Positions 51,718-61,699 of a stretch of 64,000 bases of DNA are shown here, piece after piece; positions within the stretch are counted from its first letter, which is position 1, and each line of letters begins with the position of its first letter. The stretch is from Bordetella sp. BOR01. Its GTDB lineage: Bacteria > Pseudomonadota > Gammaproteobacteria > Burkholderiales > Burkholderiaceae_B. The position numbers were made by a program, and so were the translations under genes. The notes under the pieces were generated by a model. That model did no database searches. It was not told the DNA's origin and saw nothing but the letters and a program-made list of their open reading frames with translations. The DNA is taken from the NCBI RefSeq assembly GCF_019218885.1, contig NZ_JAHUWT010000006.1, forward strand, positions 222,233 to 286,232. The letters run 5' to 3'.

Positions 51718-52057
51718 ACGAAGGAACAAGCGAAAGAGGAAAGAGCAGGCGAAAAGAAACAGGACCGGCGCAATGCCGGCCCTGGAGAAAAATATCGTAT
51801 CACGATATAAATTACACATAGCTGACTCACTGCGCATGCGATTTCCGGCGCCCAGGCCGCGACGCGCCAATCGCGATGAGCAAGCCGCCATGCACGCGAA
51901 AACCCCTCTCTTTGTCGCGAAAACAACATGTTTTGCGGCAACAAAGCGCTGAAGTACTCGCGAGAATGAGAACTTCCGCTATCATCGGGCGCGAGGTGCC
52001 AAGTGCCGATCTTCGGTGCCGCGCTATCTCGTGTCCTCAAACATACGGATTTCGACC
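51718..52057. promoter_or_regulatory. Divergent control region of the ClC and HU-like genes
   Basis: No gene is seen in this 340-base gap. A perfect palindrome ATATCGT-ATC-ACGATAT at 51792-51808 in an AT-rich stretch is a strong operator candidate for the ClC gene. A second symmetry, AAAACA-ACA-TGTTTT, is at about 51920-51934. Promoters for both divergent genes must lie here. Confidence 0.5.
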
Positions 52058-52504
52058 ATGGCTACCAAAGCAAAAGCTCCTGCCAAGAAAGTCAGCAAGA
52101 CCGCCGTCAAGGCTCCGGCCAAAAAGGCCCCCGCCAAGAAGGCAACCGCCGCCAAGCCCGCCGTGAAGAAAACGGCTGCTGTCGCTCCCCGCGCTATCAA
52201 GCAAGCGCTGAACAAGTCGCAACTGATCGCTCACCTGGTTGAACAAACCGGCGTGGAAGCCAAATCGGTCAAGGCCGTACTGGCCAGCCTCGAAGGCGCC
52301 GTGCTGGGTTCGGTCGACAAGAAGGGTGCCGGCGAATTCTCGCTGCCGGGCCTGTTCAAAGTTGCCGTGCAGAAGGTTCCCGCCAAGGCCAAGCGCTTCG
52401 GCAAAGACCCGTTCACCGGCGAAGAGCGCTGGTTCCCGGCCAAGCCCGCTTCGGTCAAGGTCAAGGTTCGCCCGCTCAAGAAACTGAAAGACGCCGCCCA
52501 GTAA
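52058..52504 (+). CDS. Lysine-rich HU-family histone-like protein (BpH2-like)
   Basis: Nucleoid protein of 148 residues in two parts. Residues 1-43 are a basic, alanine/proline/lysine-rich tail with repeated PAKK and AKKA units, like the C-terminal tail of histone H1. Residues about 46-148 are an HU-like domain (LNKSQLIAHLVEQTGVEAKS; GEFSLPGLFKVAVQKVPAKA). This hybrid layout is known for BpH2 of Bordetella and relatives. It will bend or compact DNA. The ATG at 52058 is chosen because the basic tail starts there; an upstream in-frame ATG at 52016 is less likely. A strong hairpin follows the stop. Confidence 0.9.
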   Translation: MATKAKAPAKKVSKTAVKAPAKKAPAKKATAAKPAVKKTAAVAPRAIKQALNKSQLIAHLVEQTGVEAKSVKAVLASLEGAVLGSVDKKGAGEFSLPGLFKVAVQKVPAKAKRFGKDPFTGEERWFPAKPASVKVKVRPLKKLKDAAQ

Positions 52505-52526
52505 GCGACCGTCCTACAGTCTCATC

Positions 52527-52564
52527 GGCAAGGCCCGTCTCGCAAGAGGCGGGCCTTGCCGTTT
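52527..52564 (+). terminator. Hairpin terminator of the HU-like gene
   Basis: A 14-bp stem (GGCAAGGCCCGTCT with AGGCGGGCCTTGCC, one G-T pair) with a 6-base loop, followed by GTTT. The T-run is short, but the position 22 bases after the stop and the stem strength fit a terminator. Confidence 0.8.
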
Positions 52565-52605
52565 CCGGGCCTGGCATATTGGTACGCGTTGGTACGCGCT
52601 ACAAT

Positions 52606-52623
52606 TATCTTTACGTCAAGATA
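52606..52623. promoter_or_regulatory. Candidate MarR operator
   Basis: TATCTT-TACGTC-AAGATA, a perfect 6-base inverted repeat with 6-base spacer, ends 18 bases before the MarR gene start. The TCTTnACGTCAAGA form is like operators of several MarR-family proteins. Downstream TATTTGATATAAAG gives another half-site. Probably used for autorepression of the marR-MFS unit. Confidence 0.65.
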
Positions 52624-52641
52624 TTTGATATAAAGACAATC

Positions 52642-53163
52642 ATGCGCGACCACGTCGATTTCGTACTCTCCCAATGGCGCGACCAATGTCCCGGCCTGGA
52701 TGTGTCGGCCATGGCGGTATTCAGCCGCCTGTTCCGCCTGCATACCCTGGCCGCCCGCGAGGTCGATACCGCCTTCCGCAAACACAGCCTGCACCAGGGT
52801 GAATTCGATGTACTGGCCACGCTCTACCGGTCCGGCCCCCCGCATACCCTGAATCCGCAGGCACTCGTCAGCGCTTTGCTGCTTTCCTCGGGCGCCATGA
52901 CGAACCGTCTCGACCGCCTCGAACAGGCCGGCCTGCTGGCACGCGAGCCCAACCCCGACGACCGCCGCGGCGTCATGGTGTCGCTGACGCCGCAAGGCCT
53001 GCGCGCCATCAAGGCTGTACTGGGCGACTACCTGGCCGAACTCGAACAATTGCTGGCGCCGCTGCCTGCGGCCGACCGCAAGCAGCTTGCCACGCTGTTG
53101 CGCCGGCTGCTGACCGCCCACGACCGCCAGTCTCCCGGTGCCATCGGGCCGGGCAAGCCCTGA
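52642..53163 (+). CDS. MarR-family transcriptional regulator
   Basis: Regulator of 173 residues with a winged helix (about 55-125: GEFDVLATLYRSGPP, LLLSSGAMTNRLDRLEQAGL, and the wing PNPDDRRGVMVSLT). The DDRR wing motif is intact. The start at 52642 is chosen because an upstream ATG at 52579 would include the operator in the coding region. An MFS exporter follows after 43 bases on the same strand, a common pair in which the MarR protein represses exporter and itself until a toxic ligand releases it. Confidence 0.92.
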   Translation: MRDHVDFVLSQWRDQCPGLDVSAMAVFSRLFRLHTLAAREVDTAFRKHSLHQGEFDVLATLYRSGPPHTLNPQALVSALLLSSGAMTNRLDRLEQAGLLAREPNPDDRRGVMVSLTPQGLRAIKAVLGDYLAELEQLLAPLPAADRKQLATLLRRLLTAHDRQSPGAIGPGKP

Positions 53164-53206
53164 GCCCGCCCACGCCCACGCCACTCTACCCCCCGCTCTA
53201 TATACG

Positions 53207-54433
53207 ATGTCCCAAGACTCCTCCCAGCACGGTACCGCAGCGCCCACGCTGACCACTCCCATCATTTTGCTGATGTCGGCGGCCACCGGCCTGATCGTTG
53301 CCAGCAACTACTATATGCAGCCGCTGCTGCACACCATCGGCGAACACTTCGGCCTGTCCGAGACCGCGGCCGGCGGCATCGTCACGACAGCGCAGTTGTC
53401 ATACGCCGCGGGGCTGATCCTGCTGGTGCCGCTGGGCGACATGATCGAGCGGCGCACCCTCGTCGTAGCCATGACGGCGCTCGCCGCGGCGGGCCTGCTG
53501 CTGTCGGCCTTCTCCAGCAGCTTCTCGATGCTGCTGGCCGGCACGGCCATCACGGGCTTCCTGTCGGTGGTCGCGCAAGTGCTGGTGCCGTTCGCCGCCA
53601 CGCTGGCATCGCCCCAGCAACGCGGCAAGGCCGTGGGTACCGTCATGAGCGGCCTGCTGCTGGGCATCTTGCTGGCGCGCACCTTCGCCGGCATGGTCGC
53701 CGGGTTGGGTAGCTGGCGTACCGTCTATTGGGTGGCGGCCCTGCTCATGCTGGCCATGGCGGGCGCGCTGTGGCGCGTGCTGCCCCGCTACAAGACCCCT
53801 ATCGACCTCGATTACACCGGGCTATTGGCCTCGATCTTCCATTTATATGCACGCGAACCCCTGTTTCGCGCACGCTCGGTGCTGGGCGCGCTGATCTTCG
53901 CCTCGTTCAGCATGCTCTGGACGCCGCTGACCTTCCTGCTGGCGAGCCCGCCCTATTCTTATAGCGACGGCACAATCGGCCTGTTCGGCCTGGCCGGTGC
54001 GGCCGGCGCCGTTGCCGCCAATCGCTACGGACGCCTCAGCGACCGGGGCCGCGGCAACCTGGCCACCCGTGCCTGCCTGGCCCTGCTGCTGGGCTCGTGG
54101 GGGCTGCTGGCGCTGGGCGGACACTCTCTGGCGGCCCTGCTGGCCGGCGTCCTCGTGCTCGACATGGCGATCCAGGGCGTGCATGTCACCAACCAAAGCG
54201 CCATCTACCGGCTGCGGCCCGATGCCCGCAGCCGCCTGACCGCGGGTTACATGACCTCGTACTTCATCGGCGGGGCGGCCGGCTCGCTGGCTTCGGCCGC
54301 CTTGTACACCCATACCGGCTGGATCGGCGTCGCGGCCGGCGGGGCCGTGGTCAGCGCGCTGGCACTCGCCTACGCCGCCTGGATGCCGGCAGCGCGCATC
54401 CCCGAAATCCCGCCCGTCCCTGCCCAGGCGTAG
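53207..54433 (+). CDS. MFS exporter (DHA1-like) under MarR control
   Basis: Inner-membrane transporter of 408 residues with 12 predicted spans. ATGLIVASNYYMQPLLHTIG near the N-terminus and VPLGDMIERRTLVV (MFS loop 2-3) are clear. The sequence is typical of the MFS group close to YbcL/SotB-like and arabinose-efflux-type proteins; the substrate is unknown. Placed 43 bases after the MarR gene, it should be induced by the MarR ligand, probably an aromatic or a drug-like compound. Confidence 0.9.
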   Translation: MSQDSSQHGTAAPTLTTPIILLMSAATGLIVASNYYMQPLLHTIGEHFGLSETAAGGIVTTAQLSYAAGLILLVPLGDMIERRTLVVAMTALAAAGLLLSAFSSSFSMLLAGTAITGFLSVVAQVLVPFAATLASPQQRGKAVGTVMSGLLLGILLARTFAGMVAGLGSWRTVYWVAALLMLAMAGALWRVLPRYKTPIDLDYTGLLASIFHLYAREPLFRARSVLGALIFASFSMLWTPLTFLLASPPYSYSDGTIGLFGLAGAAGAVAANRYGRLSDRGRGNLATRACLALLLGSWGLLALGGHSLAALLAGVLVLDMAIQGVHVTNQSAIYRLRPDARSRLTAGYMTSYFIGGAAGSLASAALYTHTGWIGVAAGGAVVSALALAYAAWMPAARIPEIPPVPAQA

Positions 54434-54515
54434 GTACTTCTATAATCAATAGTTCGACCGTCGCCGCGCATGCGCCGCGACGGCCCTTTTCATTTACCGA
54501 AACGCGCACGAGTCC

Positions 54516-57173
54516 ATGCAGGAACGCTACAGCCCTACCGCCGTCGAAGCAGCCGCCCATCAAGACTGGCAGGCCCGCGACGCCTATCGTGTCACCGAGC
54601 ACGCCCGCAACGCCGACGGCACCGAAAAGCCCAAGTTCTACGCCTGCTCGATGCTGCCCTATCCCAGCGGCAAGCTGCACATGGGCCACGTGCGCAACTA
54701 CACCATCAACGACATGATGACGCGACAACTGCGAATGCGCGGTTACAACGTTCTCATGCCCATGGGCTGGGATGCCTTCGGCATGCCGGCCGAAAACGCC
54801 GCCATCAAGTCCAAGGTGCCCCCGGCCAAATGGACCTACGACAACATCGCCTACATGAAGAAGCAGATGAAGGCGATGGGGCTGGCCATCGACTGGTCGC
54901 GCGAAATGTGCGCCTGCGATCCCAAGTATTACAAATGGAACCAGTGGCTGTTCCTGAAGATGCTTGAAAAAGGCATCGCCTACCGCAAGACCCAGGTCGT
55001 CAACTGGGATCCGGTCGACCAGACCGTGCTGGCCAACGAACAGGTCATCGACGGGCGCGGCTGGCGCTCGGGCGCCCTGGTCGAAAAACGCGAGATCCCG
55101 GGCTACTACCTGCGCATCACCGACTACGCCGATGAACTGCTCGACCAGGTCCGCGAAGGCCTGCCCGGCTGGCCCGAACGCGTGCGCACCATGCAGGAAA
55201 ACTGGATCGGCAAATCCGAAGGCCTGCGCTTCGCTTTCCCGCACACCATCGCCGGTGCCGACGGGCAGCCCATCCAGGACGGCAAGCTGTATGTCTTCAC
55301 CACGCGCGCCGACACCATCATGGGCGTCACCTTCTGCGCGGTGGCACCCGAGCACCCGCTGGCCACGCACGCGGCCCGGTCCAACCCCGAACTCGCCGAC
55401 TTCATCGAGCAATGCAAGCTGGGCGGCACCACGGAAGCCGAGGTCGCCACGCGCGAAAAGGCCGGCATGCGCACCGGCCTGGCCGTCACGCACCCGCTCA
55501 CCGGCGCCCAGGTCGACGTCTGGGTCGGCAACTACGTACTCATGAGCTACGGCGACGGCGCTGTCATGGGCGTGCCCGCGCACGACGAGCGCGACTTCGC
55601 CTTCGCCAAGAAATACCAACTGCCCATCCAGCAAGTGGTGGCCGTGCAGGGCAAGACCTATAGCACCGATGCCTGGCAAGAATGGTACGGCGACAAGCAA
55701 AGCGGCCGCACCGTCAATTCCGGCAAGTACGACGGGCTGTCGTACACCGAGGCCGTCGACGCCATCGCCGCCGACCTGGCCGGGCAGGGCCTGGGCGAAA
55801 AGCAGACCACCTGGCGCCTGCGCGACTGGGGCATTTCGCGCCAGCGCTACTGGGGCACCCCCATCCCCATCATTCACTGCCCCGACTGCGGCCCCGTACC
55901 GGTACCCGAGCAAGACCTTCCGGTGGTGCTGCCCGACGACCTGATCCCCGACGGCAGCGGCAACCCGCTGGCCAAGAACGAGGCTTTCCTGTCCTGCTCG
56001 TGCCCCAGCTGCGGCAAGCCCGCGCGGCGCGAAACCGACACCATGGATACCTTCGTCGATTCGTCGTGGTACTTCATGCGCTACACCTCGCCCGGCAACG
56101 ACCAGGCCATGGTCGACGCACGCAACGATTACTGGATGCCCATGGACCAGTACATCGGCGGCATCGAACATGCCGTGCTGCACTTGCTGTACGCGCGCTT
56201 CTGGACCCGCGTCATGCGCGACCTGGGGCTGCTGAAATTCGACGAACCCTTCACCAAGCTGCTGTGCCAGGGCATGGTGCTCAACCACATCTATTCGCGC
56301 AAGAATGCCCAGGGCGGCATCGAATACTTCTGGCCCGAGGAAGTCGAGAACGCCTATGACGCCAAGGGTGCCATCATCGGCGCCCACCTGAAGGCCGACG
56401 GCTCCGAAGTGCACTACGGCGGCGTGGGCACCATGTCCAAGTCCAAGAACAACGGCGTCGATCCGCAAGCGCTCATCGATACGCTGGGCGCCGATACCGC
56501 ACGCCTGTTCGTCATGTTCGCCAGCCCGCCCGAACAAACGCTCGAGTGGTCGGACTCCGGCGTCGAGGGCGCCAACCGGTTCCTGCGCCGCCTGTGGTCG
56601 CACAGCTACGCGCAACGCGACGCCGTGGCGCGCGGCCTGGCTGCCGGCACCGACTGGCCCCAGGCGCCGGCCCCGGTAAAAGACCTGCGCCGCGAGGTCT
56701 ACAGCCTGCTCAAGCAGGCCGACTACGACTACCAGCGCATCCAGTACAACACCGTGGTGTCGGCCTGCATGAAAATGCTCAATGCCATCGACGACGCCAC
56801 GCTGCCCGACGGCGCCCATGCCGACGCCGCGCGCGCCGAGACCCTGGGCGTGCTGCTGCGTGTGCTGTACCCTGTGGTGCCGCACGCCACCTGGCTGCTG
56901 TGGCGCGACCTGGGCTACGCCGATTCGCTGGGCGACCTGCTCGACGCCCCATGGCCGCACGTCGACGAAGCCGCGCTGGTGGCCGACGAAATCGAACTCG
57001 TGCTGCAGGTCAACGGCAAGCTGCGTGGCTCGATCCGCGTGGCGGCCCAGGCATCCAAGGCCGATATCGAGCAAATTGCCGCCGCCCAGGAAGAAGTCGC
57101 CCGTTTCCTCGAAGGCCGCCCTCCCAAGCGCGTCATCGTCGTGCCGGGCAAGTTGGTCAACGTCGTAGGCTGA
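54516..57173 (+). CDS. leuS: Leucyl-tRNA synthetase
   Basis: Class I synthetase of 885 residues charging tRNA-Leu. The first signature is [15 protein letters not shown] (about 49-63) with HMGH; the second is [11 protein letters not shown] (about 640-650), where the usual lysine of KMSKS is threonine at the first position. The CP1 editing domain lies between ([27 protein letters not shown] with the editing aspartate). It starts the conserved leuS-lptE-holA unit; 82 bases separate it from the MFS gene, with a run of AT-rich bases (ATAATCAATAGT) that may hold the promoter. Confidence 0.97.
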   Translation: MQERYSPTAVEAAAHQDWQARDAYRVTEHARNADGTEKPKFYACSMLPYPSGKLHMGHVRNYTINDMMTRQLRMRGYNVLMPMGWDAFGMPAENAAIKSKVPPAKWTYDNIAYMKKQMKAMGLAIDWSREMCACDPKYYKWNQWLFLKMLEKGIAYRKTQVVNWDPVDQTVLANEQVIDGRGWRSGALVEKREIPGYYLRITDYADELLDQVREGLPGWPERVRTMQENWIGKSEGLRFAFPHTIAGADGQPIQDGKLYVFTTRADTIMGVTFCAVAPEHPLATHAARSNPELADFIEQCKLGGTTEAEVATREKAGMRTGLAVTHPLTGAQVDVWVGNYVLMSYGDGAVMGVPAHDERDFAFAKKYQLPIQQVVAVQGKTYSTDAWQEWYGDKQSGRTVNSGKYDGLSYTEAVDAIAADLAGQGLGEKQTTWRLRDWGISRQRYWGTPIPIIHCPDCGPVPVPEQDLPVVLPDDLIPDGSGNPLAKNEAFLSCSCPSCGKPARRETDTMDTFVDSSWYFMRYTSPGNDQAMVDARNDYWMPMDQYIGGIEHAVLHLLYARFWTRVMRDLGLLKFDEPFTKLLCQGMVLNHIYSRKNAQGGIEYFWPEEVENAYDAKGAIIGAHLKADGSEVHYGGVGTMSKSKNNGVDPQALIDTLGADTARLFVMFASPPEQTLEWSDSGVEGANRFLRRLWSHSYAQRDAVARGLAAGTDWPQAPAPVKDLRREVYSLLKQADYDYQRIQYNTVVSACMKMLNAIDDATLPDGAHADAARAETLGVLLRVLYPVVPHATWLLWRDLGYADSLGDLLDAPWPHVDEAALVADEIELVLQVNGKLRGSIRVAAQASKADIEQIAAAQEEVARFLEGRPPKRVIVVPGKLVNVVG

Positions 57174-57184
57174 AGAGGTTCCGC

Positions 57185-57832
57185 ATGCATCCTGCCCCGC
57201 AACGCTTCCATTCCCGCTGGCTACTGCGTGCCGCCAGCCTGGCGGTCGTCATGCTGCTTGCGGCGTGCGGGTTCGCACTGCGCGGCGTCACGCCGCTGCC
57301 GTTCGACACCATGTATGTCGGCATCCCCGACAACACCCGCTTCGGTGCCGACGTGCGCCGCGCGCTGCGGGCGGCCTCGCCCGACACGCGCCTGGTCGAG
57401 CAGCCCGACCAGGCCCAGGCCATCCTGCAGATGGTGCGCAACGAGCGCACGCTGCGCGAAGTCTCGCTGAACGCCCAAGGCCGGGTCGAAGAATACGAAC
57501 TGGGCATCGTATTCACGTTCCGCCTGGTCACCAACAAGGGCGTGGCCATCCTGCCCGACACCACCCTGTCGGTCTATCGTGAAATGCCTTACGACGACCA
57601 GGTCGTGCAAGCCAAGCAGGGCCAGATCGAAAGCCTGTACCAATCGATGCAGCAGTCGCTGGTCGGCCGCCTGCTGCGCCGCCTGACCGCGCCTGACGTA
57701 CGCATGGCCGCCGAGGCTGCGGCGCGTGGCGAAAGCGACCCCGACGCACCGGTGTTCGATCCCAACGCCAGGCCTGTGGAACGGCCCGAAACCTGGCAAA
57801 CACCCGCCTCGCCCGGTACGGGCTCCTGGTAA
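57185..57832 (+). CDS. lptE: LPS-assembly lipoprotein LptE
   Basis: Outer-membrane lipoprotein of 215 residues that plugs LptD and delivers lipopolysaccharide to the surface. The N-terminus has a positive start and lipobox MLLAAC with the lipidated cysteine C28. GFALRGVTPLPFDTMYVGIP is the typical LptE start of the mature part, and QSLVGRLLRRLTAP near the C-terminus is conserved. It lies 11 bases after leuS and 3 bases before holA, the usual order in beta- and gammaproteobacteria. Confidence 0.95.
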   Translation: MHPAPQRFHSRWLLRAASLAVVMLLAACGFALRGVTPLPFDTMYVGIPDNTRFGADVRRALRAASPDTRLVEQPDQAQAILQMVRNERTLREVSLNAQGRVEEYELGIVFTFRLVTNKGVAILPDTTLSVYREMPYDDQVVQAKQGQIESLYQSMQQSLVGRLLRRLTAPDVRMAAEAAARGESDPDAPVFDPNARPVERPETWQTPASPGTGSW

Positions 57833-57835
57833 GCC

Positions 57836-58888
57836 ATGGCGCAGGCGCTCGACGCTGACCGGCTGGCCGATCACCTGCAACGCGCGGGCCAGCGGCTGGC
57901 GCCGCTGTACACGGTATCGGGCGACGAGCCGCTGCTGGTCATCGAGGCGGTCGATGCCCTGCGCGCCGCCGCGCGTGCCGCCGGCTATACCGACCGCACC
58001 ACCATGGTCATGGACGCCCGCAGCGACTGGAGCGCGGTCATGGCGGCCACGCAAAGCGTGTCGCTGTTCGGCGACCGCCGCGTGCTGGAAATCAAGCTGC
58101 CCACCGGCAAGCCCGGCAAGGCTGGCGCCGATACACTGGCGCGGCTGGCTGCCCAGGCCGCCAAGCAACCCGACGCCGACACCCTCATCCTGGTTGCCCT
58201 GCCCAAGCTGGACAAGGCGACCCGCGAATCCAAATGGGCGCTGGCATTGGCGCAAAGCGGGGTAATGGTCGACCTGCCCTCCGTCGAGCGCGGCCGCCTG
58301 CCCGCCTGGATCGCCACCCGGCTTGCCCGCCAGAACCAGCGCGCCGACAGCGCCACGCTGCAATGGATGGCCGACAAGGTCGAAGGCAACCTGCTGGCCG
58401 CCCACCAGGAAATCCAGAAACTGGGCCTGCTCTACCCCGAAGGCCAATTGGCGGCCGAAGACATCGAGCGCGCCGTGCTCAACGTGGCCCGCTACGACGT
58501 CTTCGGCTTGCGCGATGCCATGCTGGCCGGCGACGCGCCGCGCACGGTGCGCATGATCGCCGGCCTGCGGGCCGAAGGCGAGGCCCTGCCGCTGGTGCTG
58601 TGGGCCGTGGGTGATGAAATCCGTCTGCTGGCACGCGTGGCCGAGGCCCGTGCCAGCGGCCAGGATGCCGGTGCCATGATGCGCCGGCTGCGTATTTTCG
58701 GCGCCCACGAGCGGCTGGCGCAGCAGGCCCTGGGACGCGTGCCCGCGCGCGCCTGGCCCCTCGCCGTGCAGCACGCCCACGAGGTCGATCGTCTCATCAA
58801 GGGGCTGGCCGTGGCTGGCCGGCTGTCCGACCCCTGGGAAGAAATGACCCGGCTGGCCCTGCGCGTGGCCGCCGCCGGCCGATCGTGA
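57836..58888 (+). CDS. holA: DNA polymerase III subunit delta
   Basis: Clamp-loader subunit of 350 residues that opens the beta clamp. The family start [20 protein letters not shown] (about 22-41), then [20 protein letters not shown], and LEGNLLAA-type [20 protein letters not shown] are typical. It directly follows lptE with three bases between stop and start. The C-terminal part carries the collar domain for oligomerisation. Confidence 0.96.
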   Translation: MAQALDADRLADHLQRAGQRLAPLYTVSGDEPLLVIEAVDALRAAARAAGYTDRTTMVMDARSDWSAVMAATQSVSLFGDRRVLEIKLPTGKPGKAGADTLARLAAQAAKQPDADTLILVALPKLDKATRESKWALALAQSGVMVDLPSVERGRLPAWIATRLARQNQRADSATLQWMADKVEGNLLAAHQEIQKLGLLYPEGQLAAEDIERAVLNVARYDVFGLRDAMLAGDAPRTVRMIAGLRAEGEALPLVLWAVGDEIRLLARVAEARASGQDAGAMMRRLRIFGAHERLAQQALGRVPARAWPLAVQHAHEVDRLIKGLAVAGRLSDPWEEMTRLALRVAAAGRS

Positions 58889-58970
58889 CGGCCGCGGACG
58901 GCCCATCCGGCCGCCGCAGCACGATACACTTGAACTATCTGCTGGCGCACGCCGCGCCACCCCCGAAATC

Positions 58971-60251
58971 ATGCAAGACACACTGATGCCCGCTTCCGAC
59001 ATCGATACCGCCATGCTGGCCCTGGGTGAAAATGCCCGCCGCGCCTCGCGTGCCATGATGCGCGCCACCGGCGCAGCCAAGAACCAGGCCCTGCACGCCA
59101 TGGCCGAGGCGCTGCGCGACAGCGCCAGCGAACTGAAAGCCGCCAACGCACAAGATGTCGACGCCGCGCGCGCCAACGGCCTCGAGCCCGCCTTGCTCGA
59201 TCGCCTTACGCTGTCGGACCAAGGCATCGACCGCATGGCCGAGGGCCTGCTGCAAGTGGCGGCCCTGCCCGACCCCATCGGCAGCACCACCGCCAGCACC
59301 TTGCGCCCCAATGGCATGCGGGTGGCCCAAATGCGCGTCCCGCTGGGCGTGATCGGCATCATCTACGAATCGCGCCCCAACGTCACCATCGACGCGGCCG
59401 CGCTATGCCTGAAATCCGGCAACGCCACCATCCTGCGCGGCGGCAGCGAAGCGCTGCACTCCAACGTGGCGCTGGGCCGCGTCGTGCAGGCCGGCTTGCG
59501 GGCGGCCGCGCTGCCCGCCGAAGCGGTGCAAGTCGTGGACACCACCGACCGCGCCGCCGTCGGCAAGCTCATCACCATGACCGAGCATATCGACGTCATC
59601 GTGCCGCGCGGGGGCAAGGGCCTCATCGCCCGCCTGGCGCGCGAAGCGCGCGTGCCGCTGATCAAGCACCTGGACGGCAACTGCCATGTCTACATCGACG
59701 CGGCGGCCGATCCCGAAAAAGCCCATGCCATCGCCTTCAATGCCAAGACCTACCGCTATGGCATTTGCGGCGCCATGGAAACCCTGCTGATCGACGCCGG
59801 GGTCGCCGTATCCATCCTGCCTCGCCTGGCGGCCGCCTTTACCGCCCATGGGGTCGAACTGCGCGGCTGCCCGCGTACCCTCGAAATCGTGCCGGCCGCC
59901 AAGCCCGCCACCGACGAAGACTGGGCCACCGAATACCTGGGCCCCATCCTGGCGGTGCGCATCGTCGATTCGCTCGACCAGGCCATCGAACATATCGGAC
60001 GTTGGGGTTCGGGCCATACCGACGCCATCGTTACCGAAGACCTGTCGGCGGCGCAACGGTTCCAGTGCGAAGTCGACTCCAGCTCGGTCTACGTCAACCT
60101 GCCCACCTGCTTTGCCGACGGTTTCGAATATGGCCTGGGTGCCGAGATCGGCATTTCCACCAACCGGCTGCATGCGCGCGGCCCGGTAGGCCTGGAAGGC
60201 CTCACCACGCTGAAGTGGATCCTCAGCGGCGAAGGCCAGACCCGCGGCTGA
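58971..60251 (+). CDS. proA: Gamma-glutamyl phosphate reductase
   Basis: Reduces gamma-glutamyl phosphate to glutamate semialdehyde with NADPH in proline synthesis. The protein has 426 residues; the catalytic cysteine is C266 in [15 protein letters not shown], and [20 protein letters not shown] and the C-terminal [14 protein letters not shown] are diagnostic. The ribosome site is weak; an in-frame ATG at 58986 is an alternative. proB is not next to it, so the pair is split in this genome. An 82-base gap separates it from holA. Confidence 0.96.
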   Translation: MQDTLMPASDIDTAMLALGENARRASRAMMRATGAAKNQALHAMAEALRDSASELKAANAQDVDAARANGLEPALLDRLTLSDQGIDRMAEGLLQVAALPDPIGSTTASTLRPNGMRVAQMRVPLGVIGIIYESRPNVTIDAAALCLKSGNATILRGGSEALHSNVALGRVVQAGLRAAALPAEAVQVVDTTDRAAVGKLITMTEHIDVIVPRGGKGLIARLAREARVPLIKHLDGNCHVYIDAAADPEKAHAIAFNAKTYRYGICGAMETLLIDAGVAVSILPRLAAAFTAHGVELRGCPRTLEIVPAAKPATDEDWATEYLGPILAVRIVDSLDQAIEHIGRWGSGHTDAIVTEDLSAAQRFQCEVDSSSVYVNLPTCFADGFEYGLGAEIGISTNRLHARGPVGLEGLTTLKWILSGEGQTRG

Positions 60252-60301
60252 CCCGCCCGCCCCACGTATCAAACACGCACTACGTCACTTTTCGGATATC
60301 C

Positions 60302-60682
60302 ATGCCCACGCAAGTCCTGGCCTACGCCTTCAGCCTCGTCACCCTCTGCTTCCTGGTCTGCTCCATTTGCGGCATCGTGCTGTTCTTCGTACGCACCGAC
60401 CACATCAACAACACCCTGCAGCATCCGCTGCTCAAGCACGGGCCGTTTCGCCGGTTTCCCCTGGTGATCAAAACCACGATCCTCCAGGATTATTTTTTTC
60501 GCCTGGCCTTTCCCGGCTTCAATTTCGGGCTGTTCGCCCATGCCAACAAGCAGCTCAGCCACGTCGACCCCAAGCGCGTGCCCCTGAGTGTCAAACTGCC
60601 CATCGTCGGATTCTGGGCCTCGTGCTGGGTCGGCCTGGCGGCCATGATCGCCGTCTGGGTCATCTTGCTGATGCACGGCTAA
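60302..60682 (+). CDS. Small membrane protein of unknown function
   Basis: Protein of 126 residues that I do not recognise. It has one hydrophobic segment near the N-terminus (about 5-30: FSLVTLCFLVCSICGIVLFF) and one near the C-terminus (about 98-124: GFWASCWVGLAAMIAVWVIL), with a basic, aromatic middle (PLLKHGPFRRFPLVIKTTIL; ANKQLSHVDPKRVP). Both ends would be on the same side of the inner membrane. It is 50 bases downstream of proA and convergent with a LysR gene 6 bases away. GGATATCC precedes the ATG. Codon use resembles neighbours, so it is likely a real gene. Confidence 0.7.
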   Translation: MPTQVLAYAFSLVTLCFLVCSICGIVLFFVRTDHINNTLQHPLLKHGPFRRFPLVIKTTILQDYFFRLAFPGFNFGLFAHANKQLSHVDPKRVPLSVKLPIVGFWASCWVGLAAMIAVWVILLMHG

Positions 60683-60688
60683 GCCGGC

Positions 60689-61558
60689 TCAATCGTCTTC
60701 TTCGAACACCTGCACGATCGCATCGGCAATGGCGCGCACCCGCGCGCTGCGGCTCAGGTCGCCGTGCAGCACCAGCCACAGGTCATACGACTCGGCGCGT
60801 TGCGGCCATAGCCGCACCAAGGCCGGATAAGTATCCGCCAGTATCACAGGCAGCTCGCCGATTCCCAAGCCTCGGGCCACGGCCTCCAGCATCATCAAGC
60901 CCGAATTCACCTCCAGCGCCACCTGGCCATTGCGCGTCGGCTCGCCGCAAAACGCGTCGAACCTGCCGGGAATCGCGCTGCGCTGGTAAACCACCAGCCG
61001 GTGGCCGGCGAAAGCCGTACCCAGCTTCGGCTCGCCATGTGCCTGCATATAATCCACCGAGGCATACAAGCCCATGTCACGGCGCGCCAGGTGGCGATGG
61101 ATCAGGTCGGGGTTGTCGGGCCGCACATTGCGCACGGCGATGTCCGCTTCTCGCCGGGTCAGGTTGGTGATCTGCGTAGACGTCGACAGCACCACGCGTA
61201 TTGCGGGGTGATCGGCCTGCACGCGCCTGAAAGCTTCCAGCAAATAATGGCGCCCCAGGGTGTCCGATGTGGCCACCCGCACGACGCCCGACAAGCGCGT
61301 GTCCAGGCCCTGCATCTGGCGCTGCAATTGGTCGGCCGCCTGTTCCATGCGTTCGGCGGCCACGAAAGCCAGTTCGCCAGCCGCAGTGGGCACGTAGCCC
61401 CCGGGCGTGCGCAAGAACAGCCGCGCCTGCAGCGAGGCCTCGATAGCCGCCAGACGGCGGCCCGCCGTGGCCTGGTCTACCTGCAGCACCGCGGCTGCCC
61501 CGCGCAGGGTTCCCACGCGGTAAATCGCCAGGAAGATGCGCGCGTCATCCCAATTCAT
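60689..61558 (-). CDS. LysR-family regulator (single-domain AllS/CrgA-like group)
   Basis: Regulator of 289 residues, helix-turn-helix at about 4-62 (RGAAAVLQVDQATAGRRLAA), effector domain after about 88 (VRVATSDTLGRHYLLEAF). The start at 61558 gives the family N-terminus MNWDDARIFLAIYRVGTL; the frame is open 20 codons upstream. It is divergent from a DHA2-type exporter gene, 141 bases apart, and is the likely regulator of that exporter. Confidence 0.9.
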   Translation of the reverse strand: MNWDDARIFLAIYRVGTLRGAAAVLQVDQATAGRRLAAIEASLQARLFLRTPGGYVPTAAGELAFVAAERMEQAADQLQRQMQGLDTRLSGVVRVATSDTLGRHYLLEAFRRVQADHPAIRVVLSTSTQITNLTRREADIAVRNVRPDNPDLIHRHLARRDMGLYASVDYMQAHGEPKLGTAFAGHRLVVYQRSAIPGRFDAFCGEPTRNGQVALEVNSGLMMLEAVARGLGIGELPVILADTYPALVRLWPQRAESYDLWLVLHGDLSRSARVRAIADAIVQVFEEDD

Positions 61559-61699
61559 AGGCGTCCATTGTCGATCGGCGTCGAGCCTGCGCATCAGCCA
61601 TGTGATGCAAATTTGCATTGCTACATGGCAATTCTACGGGTTTTTTGCATCATGAGAAATCCGTACGATGCCAGTCCTCAATGCCCGGAATCGCCTGCC

